Shown here one piece after another: positions 11,212 to 24,913 of a stretch of DNA of 64,000 nucleotides. The notes under the pieces are model-generated. The model had not been told where the DNA came from. It was given only the letters and a program-made list of their open reading frames with translations, and did not search any database. Position 1 is the stretch's first letter. Each line of letters starts with the position of its first letter. Location of the stretch: positions 1-64,000 of the forward strand of contig CAWVQA010000102.1 in assembly GCA_963932145.1 (NCBI GenBank). The letters are read 5' to 3'. Made by a program: the position numbers and the translations under genes. Origin of the DNA: Acanthosepion lycidas. Taxonomy: Eukaryota; Mollusca; Cephalopoda; Sepiida; Sepiidae.

Positions 11212-14104
11212 CTAGCGTTAAAAAGTAGTGAAAACAGCTAGATTTTGCATGTAAATCGCTATGTAATTAAAAGTTGTGTAAAACATAAAATCTTAAATAT
11301 AACTTTGTCAAAACTTCTGAAACTAGTTAAAATCAATAAGTTTTGATTGATTTCATATCGATTTTCAATAATTTCATTGTTTTTCTAATGTTTTCAAACA
11401 GTTATTGATATTTACAAACTAGCGTTGAAAAAGTAGTGAAAAAAGCTAGATTTTGCATGTAAATCGCTATGTAATTAAAAGTTGTGTAAAACATAAAATC
11501 TTAAATATAACTTTGTCAAAACTTCTGAAACTAGTTAAAATCAATAAGTTTTGATTGATTTCATATCGATTTTCAATAATTTCATTGTTTTTCTAATGTT
11601 TTCAAACAGTTATTGATATTTACAAACTAGCGTTGAAAAAGTAGTGAAAAAAGCAAGATTTTGCATGTAAATCGCTATGTAATTAAAAGTTGTGTAAAAC
11701 ATAAAATCTTAAATATAACTTTGTCAAAACTTCTGAAACTAGTTAAAATCAATAAGTTTTGATTGATTTCATATCGATTTTCAATAATTTCATTGTTTTT
11801 CTAATGTTTTCAAAGAGTTATTGATATTTACAAACTAGCGTTAAAAAGTAGTCAAAACAGCTAGATTTTGCATGTAAATCGCTATGTAATTAAAAGTTGG
11901 GTAAAACATAAAATCTTAAATATAACTTTGTCAAAACTTCTGAAACTAGTTAAAATCAATAAGTTTTGATTGATTTCATACCGATTTTCAATAATTTCAT
12001 TGTTTTTCTAATGTTTTCAAACAGTTATTGATATTTACAAACTAGCGTTGAAAAAGTAGTGAAAAAAGCTAGATTTAGCATGTAAATCGCTATGTAATTA
12101 AAAGTTGTGTAAAACATAAAATCTTAAATATAACTTTGTCAAAACTTCTGAAACTAGTTAAAATCAATAAGTTTTGATTGATTTCATATCGATTTTCAAT
12201 AATTTCATTGGTTTTCTAATGTTTTCAAACAGTTATTGATATTTACAAACTAGCGTTGAAAATGTAGTGAAAAAAGCAAGATTTTGCATGTAAATCGCTA
12301 TGTAATTAAAAGTTGTGTAAAACATAAAATCTTAAATATAACTTTGTCAAAACTTCTGAAACAAGTTAAAATCAATAAGTTTTGATTGATTTCATATCGA
12401 TTTTCAATAATTTCATTGTTTTTCTAATGTTTTCAAACAGTTATTGATATTTACAAACTAGCGTTGAAAAAGTAGTGAAAAAAGCTAGATTTTGCATGTA
12501 AATCGCTATGTAATTAAAAGTTGTGTAAAACATAAAATCTTAAATATAACTTTGTCAAAACTTCTGAAACTAGTAAAAATCAATAAGTTTTGATTGATTT
12601 CATATCGATTTTCAATAATTTCATTGGTTTTCTAATGTTTTCAAACAGTTATTGATATTTACATTCTAGCGTTGAAAAAGTAGTGAAAAAAGCTAGATTT
12701 TGCATGTAAATCGCTATGTAATTAAAAGTTGTGTAAAACATAAAATCTTAAATAAAAGTTTGAGAAAACTTCTGAAACTAGTTAAAATCAATAAGTTTTG
12801 ATTGATTTCATATCGATTTTCAATAATTTCATTGTTTTTCTAATGTTTTCAAAAAGTTATTTATATTTACAAACTAGCGTTAAAAAGTAGTGAAAACAGC
12901 TAGATTTTGCATGTAAATCGCTATGTAATTAAAAGTTGTGTAAAACATAAAATCTTAAATATAACTTTGTCAAAACTTCTGAAACTAGTTAAAATCAATA
13001 AGTTTTGATTGATTTCTTATCGATTTTCAATAATTTCATTGGTTTTCTAATGTTTTCAAACAGTTATTGATATTTACATTCTAGCGTTGAAAAAGTAGTG
13101 AAAAAAGCTAGATTTTGCATGTAAATCGCTATGTAATTAAAAGTTGTGTAAAACATAAAATCTTAAATAAAAGTTTGAGAAAACTTCTGAAACTAGTTAA
13201 AATCAATAAGTTTTGATTGATTTCATATCGATTTTCAATAATTTCATTGTTTTTCTAATGTTTTCAAAAAGTTATTTATATTTACAAACTAGCGTTAAAA
13301 AGTAGTGAAAACAGCTAGATTTTGCATGTAAATCGCTATGTAATTAAAAGTTGTGTAAAACATAAAATCTTAAATATAACTTTGTCAAAACTTCTGAAAC
13401 TAGTTAAAATCAATAAGTTTTGATTGATTTCATATCGATTTTCAATAATTTCATTGTTTTTCTAATGTTTTCAAACAGTTATTGATATTTACAAACTAGC
13501 GTTGAAAAAGTAGTGAAAAAAGCTAGATTTTGCATGTAAATCGCTATGTAATTAAAAGTTGTGTAAAACATAAAATCTTAAATATAACTTTGTCAAAACT
13601 TCTGAAACTAGTTAAAATCAATAAGTTTTGATTGATTTCATATCGATTTTCAATAATTTCATTGGTTTTCTAATGTTTTCAAACAGTTATTGATATTTAC
13701 AAACTAGCGTTGAAAAAGTAGTGAAAAAAGCAAGATTTTGCATGTAAATCGCTATGTAATTAAAAGTTGTGTAAAACATAAAATCTTAAATAAAAGTTTG
13801 ACAAAACTTCTGAAACTAGTTAAAATCAATAAGTTTTGATTGATTTCATATCGATTTTCAATAATTTCATTGTTTTTCTAATGTTTTCAAAAAGTTATTT
13901 ATATTTACAAACTAGCGTTAAAAAGTAGTGAAAACAGCTAGATTTTGCATGTAAATCGCTATGTAATTAAAAGTTGTGTAAAACATAAAATCTTAAATAT
14001 AACTTTGTCAAAACTTCTGAAACTAGTTAAAATCAATAAGTTTTGATTGATTTCATATCGATTTTCAATAATTTCATTGTTTTTCTAATGTTTTCAAACA
14101 GTTA

Positions 14105-17100
14105 TTGATATTTACAAACTAGCGTTGAAAAAGTAGTGAAAAAAGCTAGATTTTGCATGTAAATCGCTATGTAATTAAAAGTTGTGTAAAACATAAAATC
14201 TTAAATATAACTTTGTCAAAACTTCTGAAACTAGTTAAAATCAATAAGTTTTGATTGATTTCATATCGATTTTCAATAATTTCATTGGTTTTCTAATGTT
14301 TTCAAACAGTTATTGATATTTACAAACTAGCGTTGAAAAAGTAGTGAAAAAAGCAAGATTTTGCATGTAAATCGCTATGTAATTAAAAGTTGTGTAAAAC
14401 ATAAAATCTTAAATAAAAGTTTGAGAAAACTTCTGAAACTAGTTAAAATCAATAAGTTTTGATTGATTTCATATCGATTTTCAATAATTTCATTGTTTTT
14501 CTAATGTTTTCAAAAAGTTTTTTATATTTACAAACTAGCGTTAAAAAGTAGTGAAAACAGCTAGATTTTGCATGTAAATCGCTATGTAATTAAAAGTTGT
14601 GTAAAACATAAAATCTTAAATATAACTTTGTCAAAACTTCTGAAACTAGTTAAAATCAATAAGTTTTGATTGATTTCATATCGATTTTCAATAATTTCAT
14701 TGTTTTTCTAATGTTTTCAAAGAGTTATTGATATTTACAATCTAGCGTTGAAAAAGTAGTGAAAAAAGCTAGATTTTGCATGTAAATCGCTATGTAATTC
14801 AAAGTTGTGTAAAACATAAAATCTTAAATATAACTTTGTCAAAACTTCTGAAACTAGTTAAAATCAATAAGTTTTGATTGATTTCATATCGATTTTCAAT
14901 AATTTCATTGTTTTTCTAATGTTTTCAAACAGTTTTTTGATATTTACAAACTAGCGTTGAAAAAGTAGTGAAAAAAGCTAGATTTTGCATGTAAATCGCT
15001 ATGTTATTAAAAGTTGTGTAAAACATAAAATCTTAAATATAACTTTGTCAAAACTTCTGAAACTAGTTAAAATCAATAAGTTTTGATTGATTTCATATCG
15101 ATTTTCAATAATTTCATTGTTTTTCTAATGTTTTCAAAGAGTTATTGATATTTACAATCTAGCGTTGAAAAAGTAGTAAAAAAAGCTAGATTTTGCATGT
15201 AAATCGCTATGTAATTAAAAGTTGTGTAAAACATAAAATCTTAAATAAAAGTTTGTCAAAACTTCTGAAACTAGTTAAAATCAATAAGTTTTGATTGATT
15301 TCATATCGATTTTCAATAATTTCATTGTTTTTCTAATGTTTTCAAAAAGTTATTTATATTTACAAACTAGCGTTAAAAAGTAGTCAAAACAGCTAGATTT
15401 TGCATGTAAATCGCTATGTAATTAAAAGTTGGGTAAAACATAAAATCTTAAATATAACTTAGTCAAAACTTCTGAAACTGGTTAAAATCAATAAGTTTTG
15501 ATTGATTTCATACCGATTTTCAATAATTTCATTGTTTTTCTAATGTTTTCAAAGTGTTATTGATATTTACAATATAGCGTTGAAAAAGTAGTGAAAAAAG
15601 CTAGATTTTGCATGTAAATCGCTATGTAATTAAAAGTTGTGTAAAACATAAAATCTTAAATATAACTTTGTCAAAACTTATGAAACTAGTTAAAATCAAT
15701 AAGTTTTGATTGATTTCATATCGATTTTCAATAATTTCATTGTTTTTCTAATGTTTTCAAAGACTTATTGATATTTACAATCTAGCGTTGAAAAAGTAGT
15801 GAAAAAAGCTAGATTTTGCATGTAAATCGCTATGTAATTAAAAGTTGGGTAAAACATAAAATCTTAAATAAAAGTTTGTCAAAACTTCTGAAACTAGTTA
15901 AAATCAATAAGTTTTGATTGATTTCATATCGATTTTCAATAATTTCATTGTTTTTCTAATGTTTTCAAACAGTTATTGATATTTACAATCTAGCGTTGAA
16001 AAAGTAGTGAAAAAAGCAAGATTTTGCATGTAAATCGCTATGTAATTAAAAGTTGTGTAAAACGTAAAATCTTAAATATAACTTTGTCAAAACTTCTGAA
16101 ACTAGTTAAAATCAATAAGTTTTGATTGATTTCATATCGATTTTCAATAATTTCATTGTTTTTCTAATGTTTTCAAACAGTTATTGATATTTACAAACTA
16201 GCGTTGAAAAAGTAGTGAAAAAAGCAAGATTTTGCATGTAAATCGCTATGTAATTAAAAGTTGTGTAAAACATAAAATCTTAAATATAACTTTGTCAAAA
16301 CTTCTGAAACTAGTTAAAATCAATAAGTTTTGATTGATTTCATATCGATTTTCAATAATTTCATTGTTTTTCTAATGTTTTCAAAGAGTTATTGATATTT
16401 ACAATCTAGCGTTAAAAAGTAGTCAAAACAGCTAGATTTTGCATGTAAATCGCTATGTAATTAAAAGTTGGGTAAAACATAAAATCTTAAATATAACTTA
16501 GTCAAAACTTCTGAAACTGGTTAAAATCAATAAGTTTTGATTGATTTCATACCGATTTTCAATAATTTCATTGTTTTTCTAATGTTTTCAAAGTGTTATT
16601 GATATTTACAATCTAGCGTTGAAAAAGTAGTGAAAAAAGCTAGATTTTGCATGTAAATCGCTATGTAATTAAAAGTTGTGTAAAACATAAAATCTTAAAT
16701 AAAAGTTTGTCAAAACTTATGAAACTAGTTAAAATCAATAAGTTTTGATTGATTTCATATCGATTTTCAATAATTTCATTGTTTTTCTAATGTTTTCAAA
16801 AAGTTATTGATATTTACAAACTAGCGTTGAAAAAGTAGTGAAAAAAGATAGATTTTGCATGTAAATCGCTATGTAATTAAAAGTTGTGTAAAACATAAAA
16901 TCTTAAATATAACTTTGTCAAAACTTCTGAAACTAGTTAAAATCAATAAGTTTTGATTGATTTCATATCGATTTTCAATAATTTCATTTTTTTCTAATGT
17001 TTTCAAAGAGTTATTGATATTTACAATCTAGCGTTAAAAAGTAGTCAAAACAGCTAGATTTTGCATGTAAATCGCTATGTAATTAAAAGTTGGGTAAAAC

Positions 17101-17415
17101 ATAAAATCTTAAATATAACTTAGTCAAAACTTCTAAAATGGTTAAAATCAATAAGTTTTGATTGATTTCTTATCGATTTTCAATAATTTCATTGGTTTCC
17201 TAATGTTTTCAAAGAGTTATTGATATTTACAATCTAGCGTTAAAAAAGTAGTGAAAAAAGCTAGATTTTGCATGTAAATCGCTATGTAATTAAAAGTTGT
17301 GTAAAACATAAAATCTTAAATAAAAGTTTGACAAAACTTCTGAAACTAGTTAAAATCAATAAGTTTTGATTGATTTCATATCGATTTTCAATAATTTCAT
17401 TGTTTTTCTAATGTT
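14105..17415 (+). repeat. Long segment with a distant copy at about 32790-36310
   Basis: Rare markers recur exactly 18,685 bp (90 monomers) to the right: AAAGTTTTTT 14514/33199, GTAATTCAAAG 14794/33479, CAGTTTTTTGATA 14931/33616, AATATAGCG 15571/34256 and AACGTAAAAT 16061/34746. Further right the offset becomes 18,477 bp (AAAGATAG 16844/35321) and then 18,891 bp (TTCTAAAATG 17131/36022). The distant copy has therefore lost one monomer and then gained two. Few base differences are seen (CTTATG at 15670 versus CTTCTG near 34355). This is a segmental duplication inside the array. Confidence 0.78.
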
Positions 17416-18685
17416 TTCAAAGAGTTAGTGATATTTACAATCTAGCGTTAAAAAGTAGTCAAAACAGCTAGATTTTGCATGTAAATCGCTATGTAATTAA
17501 AAGTTGGGTAAAACATAAAATCTTAAATAAAAGTTTGTCAAAACTTCTGTAACTAGTTAAAATCAATAAGTTTTGATTGATTTCATACCGATTTTCAATA
17601 ATTTCATTGTTTTTCTAATGTTTTCAAAGTGTTATTGATATTTACAATCTAGCGTTGAAAAAGTAGTGAAAAAAGCTAGATTTTGCATGTAAATCGCTAT
17701 GTAATTAAAAGTTGTGTAAAACATAAAATCTTAAATAAAAGTTTGTCAAAACTTATGAAACTAGTTAAAATCAATAAGTTTTGATTGATTTCATATCGAT
17801 TTTCAATAATTTCATTGTTTTTCTAATGTTTTCAAAAAGTTATTGATATTTACAAACTAGCGTTGAAAAAGTAGTGAAAAAAGATAGATTTTGCATGTAA
17901 ATCGCTATGTAATTAAAAGTTGTGTAAAACATAAAATCTTAAATATAACTTTGTCAAAACTTCTGAAACTAGTTAAAATCAATAAGTTTTGATTGATTTC
18001 ATATCGATTTTCAATAATTTCATTGTTTTTCTAATGTTTTCAAAGAGTTATTGATATTTACAATCTAGCGTTAAAAAGTAGTCAAAACAGCTAGATTTTG
18101 CATGTAAATCGCTATGTAATTAAAAGTTGGGTAAAACATAAAATCTTAAATATAACTTAGTCAAAACTTCTAAAATGTTTAAAATCAATAAGTTTTGATT
18201 GATTTCTTATCGATTTTCAATAATTTCATTGGTTTCCTAATGTTTTCAAAGAGTTATTGATATTTACAATCTAGCGTTAAAAAAGTAGTGAAAAAAGCTA
18301 GATTTTGCATGTAAATCGCTATGTAATTAAAAGTTGTGTAAAACATAAAATCTTAAATAAAAGTTTGACAAAACTTCTGAAACTAGTTAAAATCAATAAG
18401 TTTTGATTGATTTCATATCGATTTTCAATAATTTCATTGTTTTTCTAATGTTTTCAAAGAGTTATTGATATTTACAATCTAGCGTTAAAAAGTAGTCAAA
18501 ACAGCTAGATTTTGCATGTAAATCGCTATGTAATTAAAAGTTGGGTAAAACATAAAATCTTAAATATAACTTAGTCAAAACTTCTGAAACTGGTTAAAAT
18601 CAATAAGTTTTGATTGATTTCATACCGATTTTCAATAATTTCATTGTTTTTCTAATGTTTTCAAAGTGTTATTGATATTTACAAT
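16613..18685 (+). repeat. Second five-monomer HOR (about 1,037 bp), two copies
   Basis: Copies are 16613-17648 and 17649-18685. The markers AAAGATAG (16844 and 17880) and TTCTAAAATG (17131 and 18168) are about 1,036-1,037 bp apart. The order is: B with CTTATG; B with GATAG; GTTGGG monomer with TAAAATG, CTTATCG and GGTTTCC; GTTAAAAAAG hybrid with TTGAC; type A ending CAAAGTG. The fifth monomer differs between copies: AAATAAAAG, CTGTAAC and CTAGTT in copy 1 against the full register form in copy 2. That looks like a local conversion. This HOR is distinct from the one at 5.8 kb although the monomer count is the same. Confidence 0.75.
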
Positions 18686-21177
18686 CTAGCGTTGAAAAAG
18701 TAGTGAAAAAAGCTAGATTTTGCATGTAAATCGCTATGTAATTAAAAGTTGTGTAAAACATAAAATCTTAAATAAAAGTTTGTCAAAACTTATGAAACTA
18801 GTTAAAATCAATAAGTTTTGATTGATTTCATATCGATTTTCAATAATTTCATTGTTTTTCTAATGTTTTCAAACAGTTATTGATATTTACAAACTAGCGT
18901 TGAAAAAGTAGTGAAAAAAGCAAGATTTTGCATGTAAATCGCTATGTAATTAAAAGTTGTGTAAAACATAAAATCTTAAATATAACTTTGTCAAAACTTC
19001 TGAAACTAGTTAAAATCAATAAGTTTTGATTGATTTCATATAGATTTTCAATAATTTCATTGTTTTTCTAATGTTTTCAAAGAGTTATTGATATTTACAA
19101 TCTAGCGTTGAAAAAGTAGTGAAAAAAGCTAGATTTTGCATGTCAATCGCTATGTAATTAAAAGTTGTGTAAAACATAAAATCTTAAATAAAAGTTTGTC
19201 AAAACTTCTGAAACTAGTTAAAATCAATAAGTTTTGATTGATTTCATATCGATTTTCAATAATTTCATTGTTTTTCTAATGTTTTCAAAGAGTTATTGAT
19301 ATTTACAATCTAGCGTTAAAAAGTAGTCAAAACAGCTAGATTTTGCATGTAAATCGCTATGTAATTAAAAGTTGGGTAAAACATAAAATCTTAAATATAA
19401 CTTAGTCAAAACTTCTGAAACTGGTTAAAATCAATAAGTTTTGATTGATTTCATACCGATTTTCAATAATTTCATTGTTTTTCTAATGTTTTCAAAGTGT
19501 TATTGATATTTACAATCTAGCGTTGAAAAAGTAGTGAAAAAAGCTAGATTTTGCATGTAAATCGCTATGTAATTAAAAGTTGTGTAAAACATAAAATCTT
19601 AAATATAACTTTGTCAAAACTTCTGAAACTAGTTAAAATCAATAAGTTTTGATTGATTTCTTATCGATTTTCAATAATTTCATTGGTTTTCTAATGTTTT
19701 CAAAGAGTTATTGATATTTACAATCTAGCGTTGAAAAAGTAGTGAAAAAAGCTAGATTTTGCATGTAAATCGCTATGTAATTAAAAGTTGTGTAAAACAT
19801 AAAATCTTAAATAAAAGTTTGACAAAACTTCTGAAACTAGTTAAAATCAATAAGTTTTGATTGATTTCATATCGATTTTCAATAATTTCATTGTTTTTCT
19901 AATGTTTTCAAAGAGTTATTGATATTTACAATCTAGCGTTAAAAAGTAGTCAAAACAGCTAGATTTTGCATGTAAATCGCTATGTAATTAAAAGTTGGGT
20001 AAAACATAAAATCTTAAATAAAAGTTTGTCAAAACTTATGAAACTAGTTAAAATCAATAAGTTTTGATTGATTTCATATCGATTTTCAATAATTTCATTG
20101 TTTTTCTAATGTTTTCAAAAAGTTATTTATATTTACAAACTAGCGTTAAAAAGTAGTCAAAACAGCTAGATTTTGCATGTAAATCGCTATGTAATTAAAA
20201 GTTGGGTAAAACATAAAATCTTAAATATAACTTATTCAAAACTTCTGAAACTGGTTAAAATCAATAAGTTTTGATTGATTTCATACCGATTTTCAATAAT
20301 TTCATTGTTTTTCTAATGTTTTCAAAGTGTTATTGATATTTACAATCTAGCGTTGAAAAAGTAGTGAAAAAAGCTAGATTTTGCATGTAAATCGCTATGT
20401 AATTAAAAGTTGTGTAAAACATAAAATCTTAAATAAAAGTTTGTCAAAACTTATGAAACTAGTTAAAATCAATAAGTTTTGATTGATTTCATATCGATTT
20501 TCAATAATTTCATTGTTTTTCTAATGTTTTCAAAAAGTTATTTATATTTACAAACTAGCGTTAAAAAGTAGTCAAAACAGCTAGATTTTGCATGTAAATC
20601 GCTATGTAATTAAAAGTTGTGTAAAACATAAAATCTTAAATATAACTTTGTCAAAACTTCTGAAACTAGTTAAAATCAATAAGTTTTGATTGATTTCATA
20701 TAGATTTTCAATAATTTCATTGTTTTTCTAATGTTTTCAAAGTGTTATTGATATTTACAATCTAGCGTTGAAAAAGTAGTGAAAAAAGCTAGATTTTGCA
20801 TGTAAATCGCTATGTAATTAAAAGTTGTGTAAAACATAAAATCTTAAATAAAAGTTTGTCAAAACTTATGAAACTAGTTAAAATCAATAAGTTTTGATTG
20901 ATTTCATATCGATTTTCAATAATTTCATTGTTTTTCTAATGTTTTCAAACAGTTATTGATATTTACAAACTAGCGTTGAAAAAGTAGTGAAAAAAGCAAG
21001 ATTTTGCATGTAAATCGCTATGTAATTAAAAGTTGTGTAAAACATAAAATCTTAAATATAACTTTGTCAAAACTTCTGAAACTAGTTAAAATCAATAAGT
21101 TTTGATTGATTTCATATAGATTTTCAATAATTTCATTGTTTTTCTAATGTTTTCAAAGAGTTATTGATATTTACAAT
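18686..21177 (+). repeat. Ten- and eleven-monomer arrangements preceding the 9-mer
   Basis: The block 18686-20761 is ten monomers: a pair (B with CTTATG, then GCAAG with CATATAG) followed by eight monomers from 19102. The same pair recurs at 20762-21177 before the first nine-monomer unit. CATATAG at 19042 and 21118 and CATGTCAATC at 19144 and 21220 are 2,076 bp apart (ten monomers). The eight-monomer stretch matches the 9-mer except that one CTTATG/CAAAAAG monomer is absent. It appears to be a related variant that lost one monomer, or the form before it was gained. Confidence 0.7.
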
Positions 21178-24100
21178 CTAGCGTTGAAAAAGTAGTGAAA
21201 AAAGCTAGATTTTGCATGTCAATCGCTATGTAATTAAAAGTTGTGTAAAACATAAAATCTTAAATAAAAGTTTGTCAAAACTTCTGAAACTAGTTAAAAT
21301 CAATAAGTTTTGATTGATTTCATATCGATTTTCAATAATTTCATTGTTTTTCTAATGTTTTCAAAGAGTTATTGATATTTACAATCTAGCGTTAAAAAGT
21401 AGTCAAAACAGCTAGATTTTGCATGTAAATCGCTATGTAATTAAAAGTTGGGTAAAACATAAAATCTTAAATATAACTTAGTCAAAACTTCTGAAACTGG
21501 TTAAAATCAATAAGTTTTGATTGATTTCATACCGATTTTCAATAATTTCATTGTTTTTCTAATGTTTTCAAAGTGTTATTGATATTTACAATCTAGCGTT
21601 GAAAAAGTAGTGAAAAAAGCTAGATTTTGCATGTAAATCGCTATGTAATTAAAAGTTGTGTAAAACATAAAATCTTAAATAAAAGTTTGTCAAAACTTAT
21701 GAAACTAGTTAAAATCAATAAGTTTTGATTGATTTCATATCGATTTTCAATAATTTCATTGTTTTTCTAATGTTTTCAAAAAGTTATTGATATTTACAAA
21801 CTAGCGTTGAAAAAGTAGTGAAAAAAGCTAGATTTTGCATGTAAATCGCTATGTAATTAAAAGTTGTGTAAAACATAAAATCTTAAATATAACTTTGTCA
21901 AAACTTCTGAAACTAGTTAAAATCAATAAGTTTTGATTGATTTCTTATCGATTTTCAATAATTTCATTGGTTTTCTAATGTTTTCAAAGAGTTATTGATA
22001 TTTACAATCTAGCGTTGAAAAAGTAGTGAAAAAAGCTAGATTTTGCATGTAAATCGCTATGTAATTAAAAGTTGTGTAAAACATAAAATCTTAAATAAAA
22101 GTTTGACAAAACTTCTGAAACTAGTTAAAATCAATAAGTTTTGATTGATTTCATATCGATTTTCAATAATTTCATTGTTTTTCTAATGTTTTCAAAGAGT
22201 TATTGATATTTACAATCTAGCGTTAAAAAGTAGTCAAAACAGCTAGATTTTGCATGTAAATCGCTATGTAATTAAAAGTTGGGTAAAACATAAAATCTTA
22301 AATAAAAGTTTGTCAAAACTTATGAAACTAGTTAAAATCAATAAGTTTTGATTGATTTCATATCGATTTTCAATAATTTCATTGTTTTTCTAATGTTTTC
22401 AAAAAGTTATTTATATTTACAAACTAGCGTTAAAAAGTAGTCAAAACAGCTAGATTTTGCATGTAAATCGCTATGTAATTAAAAGTTGGGTAAAACATAA
22501 AATCTTAAATATAACTTAGTCAAAACTTCTGAAACTGGTTAAAATCAATAAGTTTTGATTGATTTCATACCGATTTTCAATAATTTCATTGTTTTTCTAA
22601 TGTTTTCAAAGTGTTATTGATATTTACAATCTAGCGTTGAAAAAGTAGTGAAAAAAGCTAGATTTTGCATGTAAATCGCTATGTAATTAAAAGTTGTGTA
22701 AAACATAAAATCTTAAATAAAAGTTTGTCAAAACTTATGAAACTAGTTAAAATCAATAAGTTTTGATTGATTTCATATCGATTTTCAATAATTTCATTGT
22801 TTTTCTAATGTTTTCAAAAAGTTATTTATATTTACAAACTAGCGTTAAAAAGTAGTCAAAACAGCTAGATTTTGCATGTAAATCGCTATGTAATTAAAAG
22901 TTGTGTAAAACATAAAATCTTAAATATAACTTTGTCAAAACTTCTGAAACTAGTTAAAATCAATAAGTTTTGATTGATTTCATATAGATTTTCAATAATT
23001 TCATTGTTTTTCTAATGTTTTCAAAGAGTTATTGATATTTACAATCTAGCGTTGAAAAAGTAGTGAAAAAAGCTAGATTTTGCATGTCAATCGCTATGTA
23101 ATTAAAAGTTGTGTAAAACATAAAATCTTAAATAAAAGTTTGTCAAAACTTCTGAAACTAGTTAAAATCAATAAGTTTTGATTGATTTCATATCGATTTT
23201 CAATAATTTCATTGTTTTTCTAATGTTTTCAAAGAGTTATTGATATTTACAATCTAGCGTTAAAAAGTAGTCAAAACAGCTAGATTTTGCATGTAAATCG
23301 CTATGTAATTAAAAGTTGGGTAAAACATAAAATCTTAAATATAACTTAGTCAAAACTTCTGAAACTGGTTAAAATCAATAAGTTTTGATTGATTTCATAC
23401 CGATTTTCAATAATTTCATTGTTTTTCTAATGTTTTCAAAGTGTTATTGATATTTACAATCTAGCGTTGAAAAAGTAGTGAAAAAAGCTAGATTTTGCAT
23501 GTAAATCGCTATGTAATTAAAAGTTGTGTAAAACATAAAATCTTAAATAAAAGTTTGTCAAAACTTATGAAACTAGTTAAAATCAATAAGTTTTGATTGA
23601 TTTCATATCGATTTTCAATAATTTCATTGTTTTTCTAATGTTTTCAAAAAGTTATTGATATTTACAAACTAGCGTTGAAAAAGTAGTGAAAAAAGCTAGA
23701 TTTTGCATGTAAATCGCTATGTAATTAAAAGTTGTGTAAAACATAAAATCTTAAATATAACTTTGTCAAAACTTCTGAAACTAGTTAAAATCAATAAGTT
23801 TTGATTGATTTCTTATCGATTTTCAATAATTTCATTGGTTTTCTAATGTTTTCAAAGAGTTATTGATATTTACAATCTAGCGTTGAAAAAGTAGTGAAAA
23901 AAGCTAGATTTTGCATGTAAATCGCTATGTAATTAAAAGTTGTGTAAAACATAAAATCTTAAATAAAAGTTTGACAAAACTTCTGAAACTAGTTAAAATC
24001 AATAAGTTTTGATTGATTTCATATCGATTTTCAATAATTTCATTGTTTTTCTAATGTTTTCAAAGAGTTATTGATATTTACAATCTAGCGTTAAAAAGTA

Positions 24101-24913
24101 GTCAAAACAGCTAGATTTTGCATGTAAATCGCTATGTAATTAAAAGTTGGGTAAAACATAAAATCTTAAATAAAAGTTTGTCAAAACTTATGAAACTAGT
24201 TAAAATCAATAAGTTTTGATTGATTTCATATCGATTTTCAATAATTTCATTGTTTTTCTAATGTTTTCAAAAAGTTATTTATATTTACAAACTAGCGTTA
24301 AAAAGTAGTCAAAACAGCTAGATTTTGCATGTAAATCGCTATGTAATTAAAAGTTGGGTAAAACATAAAATCTTAAATATAACTTAGTCAAAACTTCTGA
24401 AACTGGTTAAAATCAATAAGTTTTGATTGATTTCATACCGATTTTCAATAATTTCATTGTTTTTCTAATGTTTTCAAAGTGTTATTGATATTTACAATCT
24501 AGCGTTGAAAAAGTAGTGAAAAAAGCTAGATTTTGCATGTAAATCGCTATGTAATTAAAAGTTGTGTAAAACATAAAATCTTAAATAAAAGTTTGTCAAA
24601 ACTTATGAAACTAGTTAAAATCAATAAGTTTTGATTGATTTCATATCGATTTTCAATAATTTCATTGTTTTTCTAATGTTTTCAAAAAGTTATTTATATT
24701 TACAAACTAGCGTTAAAAAGTAGTCAAAACAGCTAGATTTTGCATGTAAATCGCTATGTAATTAAAAGTTGTGTAAAACATAAAATCTTAAATATAACTT
24801 TGTCAAAACTTCTGAAACTAGTTAAAATCAATAAGTTTTGATTGATTTCATATAGATTTTCAATAATTTCATTGTTTTTCTAATGTTTTCAAAGAGTTAT
24901 TGATATTTACAAT
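21178..24913 (+). repeat. Nine-monomer HOR (1,868 bp), two full copies
   Basis: Copies are 21178-23045 and 23046-24913, with a short third start to about 25090. Markers spaced 1,868 bp: CATGTCAATC (21220, 23088), CATATAG (21118, 22986, 24854), and CTGGTT (21497/23365 and 22535/24403). The register monomers alternate at 1,038 and 830 bp, so the unit is a 5-mer joined to a 4-mer. Going monomer by monomer I found no difference between the two full copies. This is the youngest-looking repeat in the window, or else a duplicated assembly path. Confidence 0.83.

Larger units (their letters stand above)
8077..14722 (+). repeat. Tandem duplication of a 16-monomer block (2 x 3,323 bp)
   Basis: Copy 1 is about 8077-11399 and copy 2 is 11400-14722. 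Shared rare variants are 3,323 bp apart: TTTAGCATG at 8751 and 12074, and AAAGTTTTTT at 11191 and 14514. GAAACAAGTT, CATTCTAG, TTGAGAAAAC and CATACCG also fall in the same order. Just outside the limits the sequences part (CAAAAAG at 8076 versus CAAACAG at 11399; CAAACTAG versus CAATCTAG after 14722). By spot check I saw only two differences, GCGTAAAAC versus GTGTAAAAC near 8162/11485 and CTCGCG versus CTAGCG near 9553/12876. The copies are adjacent and nearly identical, so the duplication is recent, unless it is an assembly artefact. Confidence 0.85.
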
